Below are positions 1 through 11,700 of a stretch of 40,309 bases of DNA, one piece after another (the first letter of the stretch is position 1; every line of letters begins with the position of its first letter). The DNA comes from a virus. Both the position numbers and the translations under genes were made by a program. The notes beneath the pieces were generated by a model that was given only the letters and a program-made list of their open reading frames with translations, was not told the origin of the DNA and searched no databases. The stretch spans positions 1 to 40,309 of the IMG/VR virus record IMGVR_UViG_3300047552_001188, one strand, 5' to 3'.

Positions 1-1814
1 GTATAAAGTGACGCATCAACAGTTCCGGTTGCTCCGGTTAAACCAGTTGCCCCAATAGGTCCAGTTGCTCCGTCGATACCGTTTGCTCCAGCAGGACCAG
101 TTGCTCCCGTTGCTCCATCAATTCCGTTTGCTCCAGCAGGTCCAGTTGCTCCAGTTGCACCGTCGATACCGTTTGCTCCAGCAGGTCCAGTTGCTCCAGT
201 TGCACCGTCGATACCGTTTGCTCCAGCAGGACCAGTTGCTCCCGTTGCTCCGTCAACACCGTTTGTACCGTTTGCTCCAGCGGGACCTGTTGCTCCAGTT
301 GCCCCGTCAATACCGTTTGTTCCAGCAGGTCCAGTGGCACCTGTTGCTCCATCAACACCGTTTGTTCCAGCAGGTCCAGTGGCACCTGTTGCTCCTGTTG
401 CTCCAGTTGAACCACTTCCACCGCCACCACTACCACCAACATCCCCACTTATATATTCAGAACCTATATCTATATTAACCAACAACTCATTATTACTAAT
501 GGCAGTACCAATATAAACACGATTATCACCATCGTTGTAGTTAGGTTCCGGTGTAACTATATCTCCATTACTACCCAACCAATAGTGTTGTCCAGCGGAA
601 AATCCAGAGCCACTTAATACACCGAAAGTAACAAGTTTAGTTTCAGTTTCCGATATACCAATGGTGGCGGATTTACTATCAACCGTCATATCACCATATT
701 CAAAATTATTACCATTTAAGTAATATGCCTTTAACGGAGTTAACCCACCGGAAGTATTTAAAAATAATGTTGTATGTGAAACCGGTCCATAGGGACCAGT
801 TGCTCCAGTTAATCCAGTTGCACCTGTTGCTCCGTCGATACCGTTTGCTCCAGTTAATCCAGTTGCTCCCGTTGCTCCGTCAACACCGTTTGCTCCAGCG
901 GGACCAGTTGCTCCGGTTGCTCCGTCGATACCGTTTGCTCCAGCAGGTCCAGTGGCACCTGTTGCTCCATCAACTCCGGTTGCTCCGTCAACACCGTTTG
1001 CTCCAGTTAAACCAGTTGCTCCAGTGGCTCCGTCAACACCGTTTGCTCCAGCAGGTCCAGTGGCACCTGTTGCTCCGTCGATACCGTTTGCTCCAGCGGG
1101 ACCTGTTGCTCCAGTGGCTCCGTCAACACCGTTTGCTCCAGCGGGACCAGTTGCTCCAGTTGCTCCGTTACCACCCGAAGATGGACCAAAAGAAAAACCA
1201 CTGACATTTTCAGTACCAATATCAATATTAACCAATAACTGCCCACCATCAACAGCAGTTCCGATGTAAACTCTATTTTCCCCAATTCCATATGTAGGTT
1301 CCGGTGTAACTATATCCCCGTTAGTACTCAACCAATAATCGGAACCAGGAATGAACCCAGATCCAGACAACAATCCAGACAAAACCAATTTACTGTCACT
1401 CTCGGATATACCAATTATACTCGACTTTCCATCATCGGTCATGTCACCGTATGTATAAGTATTACCATCATGACAATATGCTTTAAAAGGTGTAAGTCCA
1501 ACCAAATCCAAAAACACTGTTTTGTTGTTTATAGGTTGAACGACGGGTGGAATAACAGGAGGTATTGTTGGTTGATAACTTTGATTAAATATATTCCACT
1601 GACCATTAATTAAAATATATGCACTTGACATTTCAACAACATAGCATGCCATGCCATCTTGTCTTCTCTCGTTTATTATATCGTCACGGTCGGATATAGA
1701 TGTGACTTGATGCCATCCACCCAAAATATCGTTAGCATATGCTGTAGCAATTGGATCACCTTCTGCTTGCGGTCTAATTGGAGCTATTACAAGTGTTCCG
1801 ACATTATTTGGCAT
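1..1814 (-). CDS. collagen-like tail fibre/adhesin, 3' end missing
   Basis: The frame is open from the ATG at 1814 to the window edge, about 604 codons, with no stop. The N-terminus ([15 protein letters not shown]...) has the look of a phage fibre attachment domain, to about residue 95. Two homologous globular modules of about 115 residues follow, at roughly 97-210 and 345-460. Both contain LTPx[24 protein letters not shown] and LLVNIDIG. Each module is followed by a collagen-like Gly-X-Y array (about 215-341 and from 470 to the edge) whose 15-residue unit is [15 protein letters not shown]. Collagen-like stalks in phages usually form trimeric fibre shafts, so this is probably a receptor-binding or decoration fibre. 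The Shine-Dalgarno is AAGGA and a late-type promoter motif lies 18 bases upstream. The missing C-terminus, which would hold the tip, lies outside the window. The structural class is confident; the exact role is inferred. Confidence 0.85.
   Translation of the reverse strand, partial: MPNNVGTLVIAPIRPQAEGDPIATAYANDILGGWHQVTSISDRDDIINERRQDGMACYVVEMSSAYILINGQWNIFNQSYQPTIPPVIPPVVQPINNKTVFLDLVGLTPFKAYCHDGNTYTYGDMTDDGKSSIIGISESDSKLVLSGLLSGSGFIPGSDYWLSTNGDIVTPEPTYGIGENRVYIGTAVDGGQLLVNIDIGTENVSGFSFGPSSGGNGATGATGPAGANGVDGATGATGPAGANGIDGATGATGPAGANGVDGATGATGLTGANGVDGATGVDGATGATGPAGANGIDGATGATGPAGANGVDGATGATGLTGANGIDGATGATGLTGATGPYGPVSHTTLFLNTSGGLTPLKAYYLNGNNFEYGDMTVDSKSATIGISETETKLVTFGVLSGSGFSAGQHYWLGSNGDIVTPEPNYNDGDNRVYIGTAISNNELLVNIDIGSEYISGDVGGSGGGGSGSTGATGATGATGPAGTNGVDGATGATGPAGTNGIDGATGATGPAGANGTNGVDGATGATGPAGANGIDGATGATGPAGANGIDGATGATGPAGANGIDGATGATGPAGANGIDGATGPIGATGLTGATGTVDASLY
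20..405 (-). repeat. collagen-like Gly-X-Y coding repeats, array 2
   Basis: About six tandem copies of a 45-bp unit encode [15 protein letters not shown]-type residues, with V/I and N/T substitutions and one extra GTN insertion. Units are near-identical at DNA level, so the copy number is likely to vary by slippage or recombination. Reading frames on the opposite strand are by-products of the repeat. Confidence 0.85.
790..1168 (-). repeat. collagen-like Gly-X-Y coding repeats, array 1
   Basis: About eight copies of the same 45-bp collagen unit as the array at 20-405, with some GLTGANG variants and one shortened unit ([13 protein letters not shown]). It lies between the two homologous globular modules of the left-edge fibre. 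Confidence 0.85.
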
Positions 1815-1832
1815 GTTATTTATTCCTTACTA

Positions 1833-1840
1833 TATTTATG
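1833..1840 (-). promoter_or_regulatory. T4-type late promoter motif CATAAATA
   Basis: CATAAATA on the minus strand differs from T4 late TATAAATA only in the first base. It sits 18 bases upstream of the fibre ATG at 1814, the same gap as at the gp25-like gene, and overlaps the 3' end of the 370-aa fibre gene. Confidence 0.5.
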
Positions 1841-2948
1841 AAACGTTTATAGATATACCAGATCCATTTTGAACAGTATTACTTCTATAGACGTTATACG
1901 ATTCAACATGACCACTTGCGTTTGTATGATTTATAACGCTTAGAGTCCAAGCCGTATTCAGAAGACCATTAACCGTAAAAGACGCTGCACCCCAAGATTC
2001 TGGGTATGCTATATAGATATATTTAGCATCACCATCCAAAACCATAGATTTAGATCTTGATGTTGAGAATTCATTATTTCCCAATGTCAACAATCCAGCA
2101 CTTGTCATGGTTGATGATGCACTGACACCCCACCACCTACGATGTCTCCAATTAATAGTATATGAACCAGTGAATGTTCCACTATTAGTGTTAGTTCCTC
2201 TAATCTGGAATGTATGGGAAGTTGATGATGTTTTTGTTATGCTTCCATTAGTAACTACTTGGTTGCCGTCATTTGCCAACGATGACGCAAGGACGGTATT
2301 TCCATTAGTTTGGTCTATTATGCTTATACTATTTGCCAAAACATTTCCACTATTGGATGTTGACCATGTAAATGTTCTATTTGACGCTATAGTATCACCA
2401 ACTTCGACCGTATTACCAGATGCAGACGATGCTCCAAGGTTTGATATGCTAAATGAGGTAAATCCGGGAGATTGATATGGGTATAAAAGCATATCCAAAA
2501 CCTGCTGGACGGTTTTTGGTGATGATGCTGGGAATGTAGTACCAGACTGTATCCCACCAATGGTGGAAGTTGTCGGGTTTTCATTTATATAGTAAGTATC
2601 CGCCGAAGCCGCAACAGTTGCACTTATAACTATACTATCAACACCGTCATCAGTTATTTGAATGTTGCTACCAGCATTAATATTAATATGATTTCCAGGG
2701 TTTGTCAGACCATTTAAACTTGAAAATCCACTGACTCCAGTTGCACCAGTTAACCCTGTTGCACCGTCTGCACCATTTGCACCAGTTGGACCTTGAGGAC
2801 CGACCATTTGGTTTTGTTTCAACCAAACAGTTCTATTTGCCAACTTCTTAAATGCTTCTTCTACAATTGGAGCGTAGTTTCTATCTCCACTTTCCGGAAC
2901 CGGAATATCGGTGTCAAACGAACTATTTTCATTTATTATTTTTGACAT
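1836..2948 (-). CDS. small tail fibre with collagen stub
   Basis: This 370-aa protein has an N-terminal helical segment (about 25-50, with EEAFKKLANRTVWLKQNQ). A short collagen-like stub with [19 protein letters not shown] follows at about 50-70. The rest is beta-rich, Ser/Thr/Asn-rich sequence, including an Ig-like stretch at about 165-270 and a C-terminal domain ending in NGSGISINVS. It lies between the baseplate giant and the partial collagen fibre, each preceded by a late-type motif, so it is most likely a virion fibre or whisker subunit. No enzymatic motif is visible. Its SD is GAGG upstream of the ATG at 2948. Structural class is fairly sure; specific function is unknown. Confidence 0.75.
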   Translation of the reverse strand: MSKIINENSSFDTDIPVPESGDRNYAPIVEEAFKKLANRTVWLKQNQMVGPQGPTGANGADGATGLTGATGVSGFSSLNGLTNPGNHININAGSNIQITDDGVDSIVISATVAASADTYYINENPTTSTIGGIQSGTTFPASSPKTVQQVLDMLLYPYQSPGFTSFSISNLGASSASGNTVEVGDTIASNRTFTWSTSNSGNVLANSISIIDQTNGNTVLASSLANDGNQVVTNGSITKTSSTSHTFQIRGTNTNSGTFTGSYTINWRHRRWWGVSASSTMTSAGLLTLGNNEFSTSRSKSMVLDGDAKYIYIAYPESWGAASFTVNGLLNTAWTLSVINHTNASGHVESYNVYRSNTVQNGSGISINVS

Positions 2949-2962
2949 TTTAACCTCTTATA

Positions 2963-2970
2963 TATTTATC
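2963..2970 (-). promoter_or_regulatory. late promoter-like motif GATAAATA
   Basis: GATAAATA on the minus strand lies 14 bases upstream of the ATG at 2948 and overlaps the stop of the 1924-aa gene. It matches TATAAATA in seven of eight bases. Confidence 0.4.
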
Positions 2971-5900
2971 CGCACTGTAACTCGTCCGAACCAAAACATC
3001 CCCACACTGGACGATTCCAATAAGTTTCCCCCCACGGTATGCAATCAGCAATTCCACAAAACTCTATATAAATTTTATTCTTACCGGCCCAAACTCTTCT
3101 TATTTTTCTGTTTGTGAATTTTAGATAGTTGAATATATGATCTATATTAAAAGATAAATCTTTAACATAAACAGATTTCGCTCCTACGAAATTCTGGTCA
3201 ACAATCTCAAAATCGGATTTTTCGGTATCATATCTAACTATAACATACTCACCACTAACATAAACTTCCGACACGCTATCCGAATATACGCTCAAACTCC
3301 CACCATGCAGCATGTATAAAAGATACTGATCGGAATGTATAACCGTCGTTCCACTTAATGTCTTTCCTATATATTTTATCGCATCGGTTCCGATAAGTCT
3401 ACGCATCTGCTCCAATAACACTGTTCTATCAGTTGCATCGTGAGTATTACCGTAAGTTTTATTTCCCTGTATCTGTGAAATATATTGAATATCGCTCATA
3501 TAGGTTAACTCGTTGTGGAAAACAACTCCACTAACGGTCCCACTTGGTCTAAATGAAGAAACCAATTCCTCGTTAAAGTTTTCTTTGGCGAATAAATCAG
3601 TTGTCTTTTCACCGAGTTTACCCGGATAGGTTATAGACATCTTATCCAAACCAGTGACTATATACACCAACTCTTCAAATGACCCATCAATATATCTACT
3701 CTTTTGATTTTGGGTATTTTTCCTTATGTTATAGTTGATAACCAATCTTTCACTATCGCCACTTTCGTTGAATAAAACCCTTATAAAATCATCAGTGACG
3801 ATGGTTCGGAGTTTGTACCACTTATCAACTTCCACACCTCGCGTATTATATTCACCAAAACCGGCGAGGAATGATTTATCCATATTTCCGGTTTCCGGAT
3901 TATATCTCGCTATACCAATTCCAATATCAAAGTTGTAAACACCAACACCGACGAAATAATATGATCCTAATATATTCTTCTTTTGTTTTGGATCATAAAC
4001 GGTTTCCGCTTTTAGTATATACTCAAATTTCTTACCGTCATAATTTTTAGTATCTCCAAGTTTTTTATCAAACATAAAGGTAGAAGATATATCAAAAATA
4101 ACATTATTATCATCAATAACATATAATTTAGAAACATTATCTATTGCTTTTTTGCTAAAAGAAACTTCGTTATTAAGCATATTAGTGACACCATTTCTCT
4201 TATAGTCACGCTTAATAAAACTATTGCTATTTATTGACCTAAAAACAACACGATTGTTAATATTCTCAAGATTGTATATATTATCGCGAGAATTAAATAC
4301 CAAATTTGTATTTGGTTTTCTGGAAACCGATGAGAACGCTCCATCTTTATCCGACTCATATGGTAATAACTTTATAGTTCTTATCTTGTTAACATTAAAA
4401 TCATCTTCAGTTTTTACAGTTACATTATCATCGAACATGATATCGAAATAATATCTTCCAACTAATCTACAACCATTTAAACTGTTTGTTAAATCGTTCT
4501 TTAAAAATCTTATTTTACTATCTGACACAATATCATAAAGTGTCGGAGGTATTATAAGTTTATTAAGAGTTATTGATGTTATATCCTCTGCCCATCTTCT
4601 TACCGATTTTAACTGTGATGGTATGTTAAATATCTTTTGTGTGTCTGAAATTGCATATATCGTATAGTCATCGTATACTTCCCACCCAACGGATGACTTG
4701 TCAGCGACATTATATTTTATCTTTATTTCAGACCCAACGTTTATTGGATATGATGGTAGTATGGCATACTTATCAAATAACTTATACTTATCCTTTGGAA
4801 CTTCTTCAGCGATAAATTCTATTTCAACATTTTCGTCGAACAATTTATTCCATTCCTCTATCGACCAATCCCTTGTGGTGCTAACTATACCATTAATTGA
4901 AATAGAATCCGTTCTATTGGAATCTCCAGCGTTATTGATTAAGTATGTCATAAGACCGATTGGTGTTATGGTTACTGAAGGTGAAGATTCATCAACACCA
5001 GAACTTCCAGTTATATAGTTAAACCATTCTATGTTATTGTCAAGTGGTTTCTCTGGATACCATGATATAGGTATATAGAAAGTTGAGCATGTTCCAACTG
5101 GCGATCTTCTGAAATCGTTATATACCTTTCTTGTCCCTTCCTTTACTTCTATACTTTCCAATTCTTGTATATCTATCGGATTGCTGGCGGAACCTATGTC
5201 AGCAATTTCTCTGTATTTAAAACCGCTATAATTAAGATAAACATTTACCTTCGCATAGTAAACAGTATTTTTATTTACATTACCATCTAATAGTTTATAA
5301 CTTAACGCTTTAGGTTTCTGAGATCCAGATTCCATCTTTAAATTGTAGAAGAATTTATCAAATTGGTTTTTATTATAATTTATACCAGACATTATATCGT
5401 TTTTATACGATGCCGAAACACGCTTAACCTCACGGCGCATCCAAACTGACGATGGCAACCACCAACGATAATCAACATCATAAGTATATTTACTTTGTTT
5501 ATTAGAACATAGTGTTCCAGGTCTTATGTCAGATTCTATACCATTTAGCAACCTTCTAACATCTTCCCCCAAAATATACGTGGTTGGAAAAGAATCCCCG
5601 TAATCAAAAGATTGTATCTTAGTCGCCAATTTCATCTCACCACTTAAGTAGAACTTGCATAGGAGATTATCAACCTCCGACTCATATGGGTTCTTAAGTC
5701 TATCATTTAAAGTAATAGTCTCGTCACTCTGATTGTATTTTATCTTATCTTTAGGATTTCTAACATATATACCCTCAATACGAATAAGATCGCTTCCAGA
5801 ATTTGACTCTATCTGCAAAAACTCCGAATTCAAACTATACGTTCTTATATTTCTATCAAGAATACCAAGTGGGACGAAAAACTTAACAACATAAGTGTCT

Positions 5901-8740
5901 GTTAAACTTGGGTGTGCTGTGAATTTGGTTTTATCTGGAGCATATCTTATAGACTCAGCACTAACATCCATGGAAAACAACCCATACAATTGAACAGATT
6001 TGTATATATCAGTTGCATTTGCTGCTATAAGTCTGTCTATATCATCACAGTTTCTAAATCTAACGCCAACAACACGAGCCCCATATGAAGTATTGATAGT
6101 TATGGGTTGGAAAATTGGATTTTTGTATAAGGTTCCATCGGTATACCTTATATCATTACCCATAAACTCAAAATTACCAGAATGTGGGCAAACTTCTTGA
6201 AAGACACCCTTCAACCCAAGAGGTATTTTGGCACTGTTGTATTGTGCTATTTTGTTTGATGTTTTAAATGTTAAGGCGTTTATTCTGGTTAGTGTTGATA
6301 TTTGATCACCGGGCTCTAAATCATATGTGTCAAGTATGACAGATTCATTATACCTAAACAACCCAGGTATTGATTTTTCATTACTATCAACTACATCATA
6401 ACTTCCGTAATAATTTCTGTAGAGATTGTTATTATGCCACCTCATCTCCGGAACAAACCACTTACGCTGCTTTCCAAAAGGAATTATTATTTTGTCCGAC
6501 ACTTCTTTAGGGGTGCTGAAATTTTCCTTCATCCACGATTCATCGAATGTTATCGTATACCGTGTGGATACTTCCTCAGTGATATTTACACCATCGCCAT
6601 AAATGAAATTTAAAGATTTAGTATCAACATCGTAATCTGTTTTTGTCGGGTCAAAATTATCAACTATACCACTGGAGTAAAAAACATCAGATTCTTTACT
6701 ATAGTTATTAAATCTCATCTGCTTATTTTTAAGACCCAAGAACTTAGGCATCAAGTTAAATTCTTTTTCCGTAGTAGTGTATAACGTCTCATCAGCATCA
6801 AGAATATTAATATAGAAATCTTTCAATTCTATTATAGACGACCTAACCCCAAAACCATAATGCCCAGCGGAATCAATATAAGTATACTTCTTATCTATGA
6901 CATCGTTGCCCTCGGCATCATGTGTTAAAATTTGAGAAGCGTCTTGGTCTAAGTTTACATTCTCAAATAGTATAATGGGTTCTTGGCAAGTTAGTGAATT
7001 ATAAACATTACCACCCACATCCGAATCGAAATTGTTTTGAATTTGTGTTTCTATTTCATTCTTATATAGATATGCCGATATCAAAGAACCAGATGTCTTT
7101 ACTTCCAACTCATATATGACATCGTATTCCAATTCAGTTGGACAAGAAGCATTATCAGATTTTATTATTTGGGAATCATATATTGGGAGATTCTTATCAC
7201 CGGAAATATTTAACTTTTGATAAACGACATTTGCGCCGTTGTATATAACTTTTACCAAGGTGCATGTTCCACGGGCACCATTAACGATTATTTTATAATA
7301 TTCGTCAACAGTTGCATACAAATCAACATTAGATTTAACACCCCTAAACAAAATAAATACTTCATTTTCAGGGTATTTGAAGTTTTCAAATTTATTAGGA
7401 TCCTCTATTTTCCTAATAACAAATTTAGACTTCATATCAAAGTCTTTTACTTTTCTTTCTTTGGTCATTAAAATGCTATCAAAAGTGGAATCTTCTGCAC
7501 CGTAATAAACAACGGACAATCTTGATCCATTTTCAACTGTATCTGGTTTTATTTGTAATACACTACTCTTCCTGATATCACTCCGTGGCGGCGTATTTGG
7601 AACTATATCATATACATCAGGTTCCAGTTTATATTCACTTTCATCAACGAGTATCCTACCATTAGAATTTCTAACATCAAAAATATACGAACCGTGCTTA
7701 TCAAGTTCTATCTCATGCCACCCGACTTTATCACCTGAATAAACAGTAGAAACAACATCTGAAGGATATGAAACCTTTTGTATATCGTGATAATTATCAA
7801 TTATTATTGAACTAAGGTTTTTCTTTATATAACCTTTATCAGTCGTACAATTTCCTATTACTCTTATATTATCCCAAACAAAACCATGCTTGTTATTTTC
7901 AAAATCAAAACCTATAAAATTTTCGTCTATCTCGCCTATCGGTGTTTGTCCCCAATTTCGTGTCCAAAGTTCTATGGACTTGGCGTTTATCGTAAACAAC
8001 GATAGGAACTTCTCTATGTTCTGTGGAGAACCCTTCTTTCGGAACAACTCTGAAGAAAATATTAAAAATCTACGAAACGATGCTATTTCTTCTTTGCTGG
8101 CCTTACCAAGTTTTATTCTATCGTATATGTCATAAGTTTCAAAGTCATGAATTTTCATATCATAACCTATCTTCTTAGCATAATTACTATCATGTCCCAA
8201 TGTTAGGGACAGATATTCAAAAAACTTCGGGTTTATCGTATCAGCATCCCATAAGTCAAACAGTCCACCGATGTCACTATGTATCTTCTCGAAGAAGTTT
8301 GCAGATGCTTTGTAGAAATCAAGAGTTGCGTTGTTTTTTGTCAATTCCCAAGTTGGGTTGTAGTAAAGTAAATCTTTTAATATTTTAGAATTTACAGTAA
8401 CATCTAAGTAAGAAGAATCAACGAAGTAAAATTTACGACCGTCTCCTGTTAAAAATGGCTCACTCCATACTGAAAGTTTTACTTGGTAAACTCCACTTTT
8501 GATAAACTTATGATTTATGATGGGGTCTGAATAAAATTTACCATCACTGGTTTCCCACTGTATCTTTGATATAGTGTAACATGTATAAGACGATTTATCA
8601 ATTTCACCGTCTTGAACGTCACCGACGATAATACAACTATCAGATGGACTTCCAACTGTTGACTTGCTTATTAATTCAACAATTTCTCCGGCATATGACC
8701 CATCCCCAACAACATCTATGATAGATTTGAACATTGACAT
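2966..8740 (-). CDS. giant baseplate protein, PKD plus tail protein I-like
   Basis: This 1924-aa protein starts with a PKD-like beta-sandwich (about 35-115, motif SGVYQVKLSVW). A region at about 138-262 resembles phage tail protein I / gp7-type baseplate proteins, with FYKASANFFEKI, the FFEYLSLTLGHD stretch and FRRFLIFSSELFRKKGSPQN. The remaining 1650 residues are beta-rich with no recognised enzymatic motif. The C-terminus carries two Cys in CGIADC and ends ELQCG. It is translationally coupled to the gp6-like gene by a TAATG overlap (one base). By synteny after gp25 and gp6 it should be a baseplate wedge protein occupying the gp7 role. The length is far above the usual tail protein I (about 200 aa). 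The baseplate role is well supported by context; domain calls are from motif reading only. Confidence 0.75.
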   Translation of the reverse strand: MSMFKSIIDVVGDGSYAGEIVELISKSTVGSPSDSCIIVGDVQDGEIDKSSYTCYTISKIQWETSDGKFYSDPIINHKFIKSGVYQVKLSVWSEPFLTGDGRKFYFVDSSYLDVTVNSKILKDLLYYNPTWELTKNNATLDFYKASANFFEKIHSDIGGLFDLWDADTINPKFFEYLSLTLGHDSNYAKKIGYDMKIHDFETYDIYDRIKLGKASKEEIASFRRFLIFSSELFRKKGSPQNIEKFLSLFTINAKSIELWTRNWGQTPIGEIDENFIGFDFENNKHGFVWDNIRVIGNCTTDKGYIKKNLSSIIIDNYHDIQKVSYPSDVVSTVYSGDKVGWHEIELDKHGSYIFDVRNSNGRILVDESEYKLEPDVYDIVPNTPPRSDIRKSSVLQIKPDTVENGSRLSVVYYGAEDSTFDSILMTKERKVKDFDMKSKFVIRKIEDPNKFENFKYPENEVFILFRGVKSNVDLYATVDEYYKIIVNGARGTCTLVKVIYNGANVVYQKLNISGDKNLPIYDSQIIKSDNASCPTELEYDVIYELEVKTSGSLISAYLYKNEIETQIQNNFDSDVGGNVYNSLTCQEPIILFENVNLDQDASQILTHDAEGNDVIDKKYTYIDSAGHYGFGVRSSIIELKDFYINILDADETLYTTTEKEFNLMPKFLGLKNKQMRFNNYSKESDVFYSSGIVDNFDPTKTDYDVDTKSLNFIYGDGVNITEEVSTRYTITFDESWMKENFSTPKEVSDKIIIPFGKQRKWFVPEMRWHNNNLYRNYYGSYDVVDSNEKSIPGLFRYNESVILDTYDLEPGDQISTLTRINALTFKTSNKIAQYNSAKIPLGLKGVFQEVCPHSGNFEFMGNDIRYTDGTLYKNPIFQPITINTSYGARVVGVRFRNCDDIDRLIAANATDIYKSVQLYGLFSMDVSAESIRYAPDKTKFTAHPSLTDTYVVKFFVPLGILDRNIRTYSLNSEFLQIESNSGSDLIRIEGIYVRNPKDKIKYNQSDETITLNDRLKNPYESEVDNLLCKFYLSGEMKLATKIQSFDYGDSFPTTYILGEDVRRLLNGIESDIRPGTLCSNKQSKYTYDVDYRWWLPSSVWMRREVKRVSASYKNDIMSGINYNKNQFDKFFYNLKMESGSQKPKALSYKLLDGNVNKNTVYYAKVNVYLNYSGFKYREIADIGSASNPIDIQELESIEVKEGTRKVYNDFRRSPVGTCSTFYIPISWYPEKPLDNNIEWFNYITGSSGVDESSPSVTITPIGLMTYLINNAGDSNRTDSISINGIVSTTRDWSIEEWNKLFDENVEIEFIAEEVPKDKYKLFDKYAILPSYPINVGSEIKIKYNVADKSSVGWEVYDDYTIYAISDTQKIFNIPSQLKSVRRWAEDITSITLNKLIIPPTLYDIVSDSKIRFLKNDLTNSLNGCRLVGRYYFDIMFDDNVTVKTEDDFNVNKIRTIKLLPYESDKDGAFSSVSRKPNTNLVFNSRDNIYNLENINNRVVFRSINSNSFIKRDYKRNGVTNMLNNEVSFSKKAIDNVSKLYVIDDNNVIFDISSTFMFDKKLGDTKNYDGKKFEYILKAETVYDPKQKKNILGSYYFVGVGVYNFDIGIGIARYNPETGNMDKSFLAGFGEYNTRGVEVDKWYKLRTIVTDDFIRVLFNESGDSERLVINYNIRKNTQNQKSRYIDGSFEELVYIVTGLDKMSITYPGKLGEKTTDLFAKENFNEELVSSFRPSGTVSGVVFHNELTYMSDIQYISQIQGNKTYGNTHDATDRTVLLEQMRRLIGTDAIKYIGKTLSGTTVIHSDQYLLYMLHGGSLSVYSDSVSEVYVSGEYVIVRYDTEKSDFEIVDQNFVGAKSVYVKDLSFNIDHIFNYLKFTNRKIRRVWAGKNKIYIEFCGIADCIPWGETYWNRPVWGCFGSDELQCG

Positions 8741-11700
8741 TAGTCTTCCCTCTTTATTATAACATCACCGATTTTAGGAAATTCATAAGACCCAAACTGA
8801 ATATCCAAACTATAATTCCATTCCCGAGTTCCATCGGTCTTCATCGTATCAAATAATGGTTGAAAAACCTTAATGAGCGACGGGTCTTTGGCAACAAGAG
8901 TCATGAGTTTATTTCTTCTGGATATATCTATATCAGTGCTTGATTGTCTAATATTAATATCATAATCATTAGCATTGAAATTGTTGTTTGGGTCTTTATT
9001 CAACATCACTTCCACTGATTCAACATAGTCAACCTTTAGCAATGATACCATATCAGAGTGACTTATCTTTCCGCCAAGGGTATGATTCTTTGGATTGAAA
9101 AAATCTTGAACATTCTTTCTCATTTGAGTTTCCACCTGTTCAGCGGAACCAAATCGTGTCTTTTTATATCTTATTGCCACATCAACCGGAACCCACTTCG
9201 CTTCAAGGATTTCATGTTGTGCCCCAAGCATCTTAAATGTAGACCCATTTAGAGAATTTATCATGGCATCTTTGAGATTCCTGGATATAACATTACTACC
9301 GTCTTTATTCAATCCTATGATGAATATATGATTAAACCAGTAATTTTGATTTCCAGTTATCAATCCTTCACTCTTCGCTTGTTCGTATGATAAAACTTTT
9401 GATTCTTGTAGATAATTATTAAAGGTTTCTTTTACATATCTTTCATAATCATTAAGGGATACATTTCTGTCCTGTCTTATGAAGGAATTGGTTAAATTCT
9501 GTCGTATCTCATCTACAGATTCTACTTCATTCCCACCGAAGGCGTTCTTGTTTTGTATTATTCTAAGATCACCATCCCGCAGTTTTGTTTTTTCAGAATC
9601 TATTATACTGGTTATAGTTTTCCCACCTTCAAAATATGCGGAGGATTTTAGACCAAGAAGAGATACGAAGTTCTTCTCAAATGATATATTAGTAGTATCA
9701 TTACCCAATATATATTGAGATACAATGATATTATCAGACAAAACATTCTTAGATATATCACCATCTTTACCTATAGACTTTAACCCCAATATAAATGCTT
9801 CTTTGTTCAGAATACTTTCGCCCCAAACTTCACCATCACCAAATTCTATGATAACTTTTTTATCAGGGTTTACTTTTACAAAGAATACGAGGTTTCCCGG
9901 ACTAACATCTTCGTCAAATCCAGTTCCAGCACGCTTCCACTCATCCCATGTTCCTCTTTCATTCTTAACAAAAACACGAATTCCGTTGGTAGAAATAGTT
10001 AAATCATCAACTATAAATCTAACATCCGTTTGAAACTGTCTGGAAGGATCTAAAGACATCTTCATACCGTTGTTGGAAGAATCTACAACAGTATTTGAAT
10101 TTATATAAGTGAAACAAACATTTCCCTGAATTAAGTTTGGAATTTCAAAAGTTTCAGGAACATTGGAAAAGTATAAACCTGGAATCTGCAATTCATTAGA
10201 AGATTGACCAGCGAAATCTATTTCTCCGTGCTTTTGGAATAGATAATCTTCACTGGAGTCTACGTACCAATCAACGGTTACGATTTCCTTTGTTTGCTCC
10301 GCTTTTATAAAGAATCCGTTTGATGTTTTGTTACTGTAGAAAACGTTCACATTTTTATTTGGTATTAACTGAATAGCATAATTACGCTCATTCATCGGAA
10401 CATCAAGAGTAATCTCTACACCATTTTCAGCGTCGGATGGGTTTACAACTATTGTACCACGCTGTCTATAAGCGGATTCCACTTCAACTGGAACCATATC
10501 ACCACCGAAATAGTTAAATATACTCCAACTTATCTTACCAGTGAATTCTTTCTCGGTTCTTATTTTAAACCCATATGGGGTTGGATCTTCATACCAAACT
10601 TGGATATTTTCATTTGGCGTCAATTGAACCATGTAATTAGATGATGAACCTTGTAAATTCAAAGCAGACGGTATAGATTCGTTGAATTCAACCTGAACTT
10701 CTTTAAAGTTACCCTCTATAGTTCTCGTGGCGGTCCAAGCAACATACCCCTCAAATTGAGATTCCGGTTCTATGTAAATGTCAAAACCTTTATCGGTTTT
10801 ATTTGCATACCATGTTCTAACATTTCCTTCGGGAGTTATGTTGGTTATATACGATACAATATCTTCATTTTCAGATTTAACAAATGGCGAGTCAAATATT
10901 ATCCTTTGTAACCGTTCGCCCCTTTGAAAATATAATCTTCCAGCTTTCTGCTCAGATGTTTTTATCTTTGACTTCTCAACAAACTTCATGTCACCAAATC
11001 TCTTACCAGAGGTTGATTCCAATGTCCTTGTGTTTGTTTGAGGATCGGTATACTTTGTGTTTATTTTGGCAATTGTTATTTGATTGGATATTGGTTCTTG
11101 AGAAGTTATCAACAATTGGGCGCCATAATTTGTTTCAGGTGATAACTCGTCCGTTATTACTAAATGAACATTATATTCTTCAACACCAGTATCCCAAAAA
11201 TCAACTGGTATTTTCTGACTATATATTACTCCAGAATTGAATGTAAATATTTTACCATTTACCAATACTGATAAAGGAGCCGAATTTCCATCCTTATTAA
11301 CAACTAATTTCATTCTTTCTACAGAATTATCTCTACCAGGAATAGGGTCATATTCAATACGGCAACTTTCCAGATTTCTCAATCCAGTAACACCGACATA
11401 GAATCTATTATGTGACCGCATCTCATCTATCTTTAAACTATAAAACGCTTCAGTGGAATCTGTTGGTTCCAAAGTAAAGGTACATATAACATCATCCTGT
11501 TTATCGTTTATAACATTGGATGATTCCGCTATTGTCAAATATGGTGACGATGTTGATGTATCAAGATTAAATACAAGAGCATACGATGTATTTGGGACAA
11601 GAGTAGAACCGTATTCTTGGGTACGAATGGTCTTGTTAAAAGGTTGTCCAACGCTTTGGTTGTCTGACTTATTTGTTAACGGATAGTTTTCAGTATCAAA

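Noticed and set aside
20-1168. Regular 45-bp repeats resembling a CRISPR array
   Set aside because: Units are contiguous and translate in frame to collagen triplets, with no spacers of unique sequence and no cas genes nearby.
65-1269. Plus-strand open frames through the left fibre region
   Set aside because: They are antisense to the Gly-X-Y repeats, with Leu/Gln- or Val/Pro-rich low-complexity products and no ribosome sites. The minus frame is open for 604 codons and has a real start.
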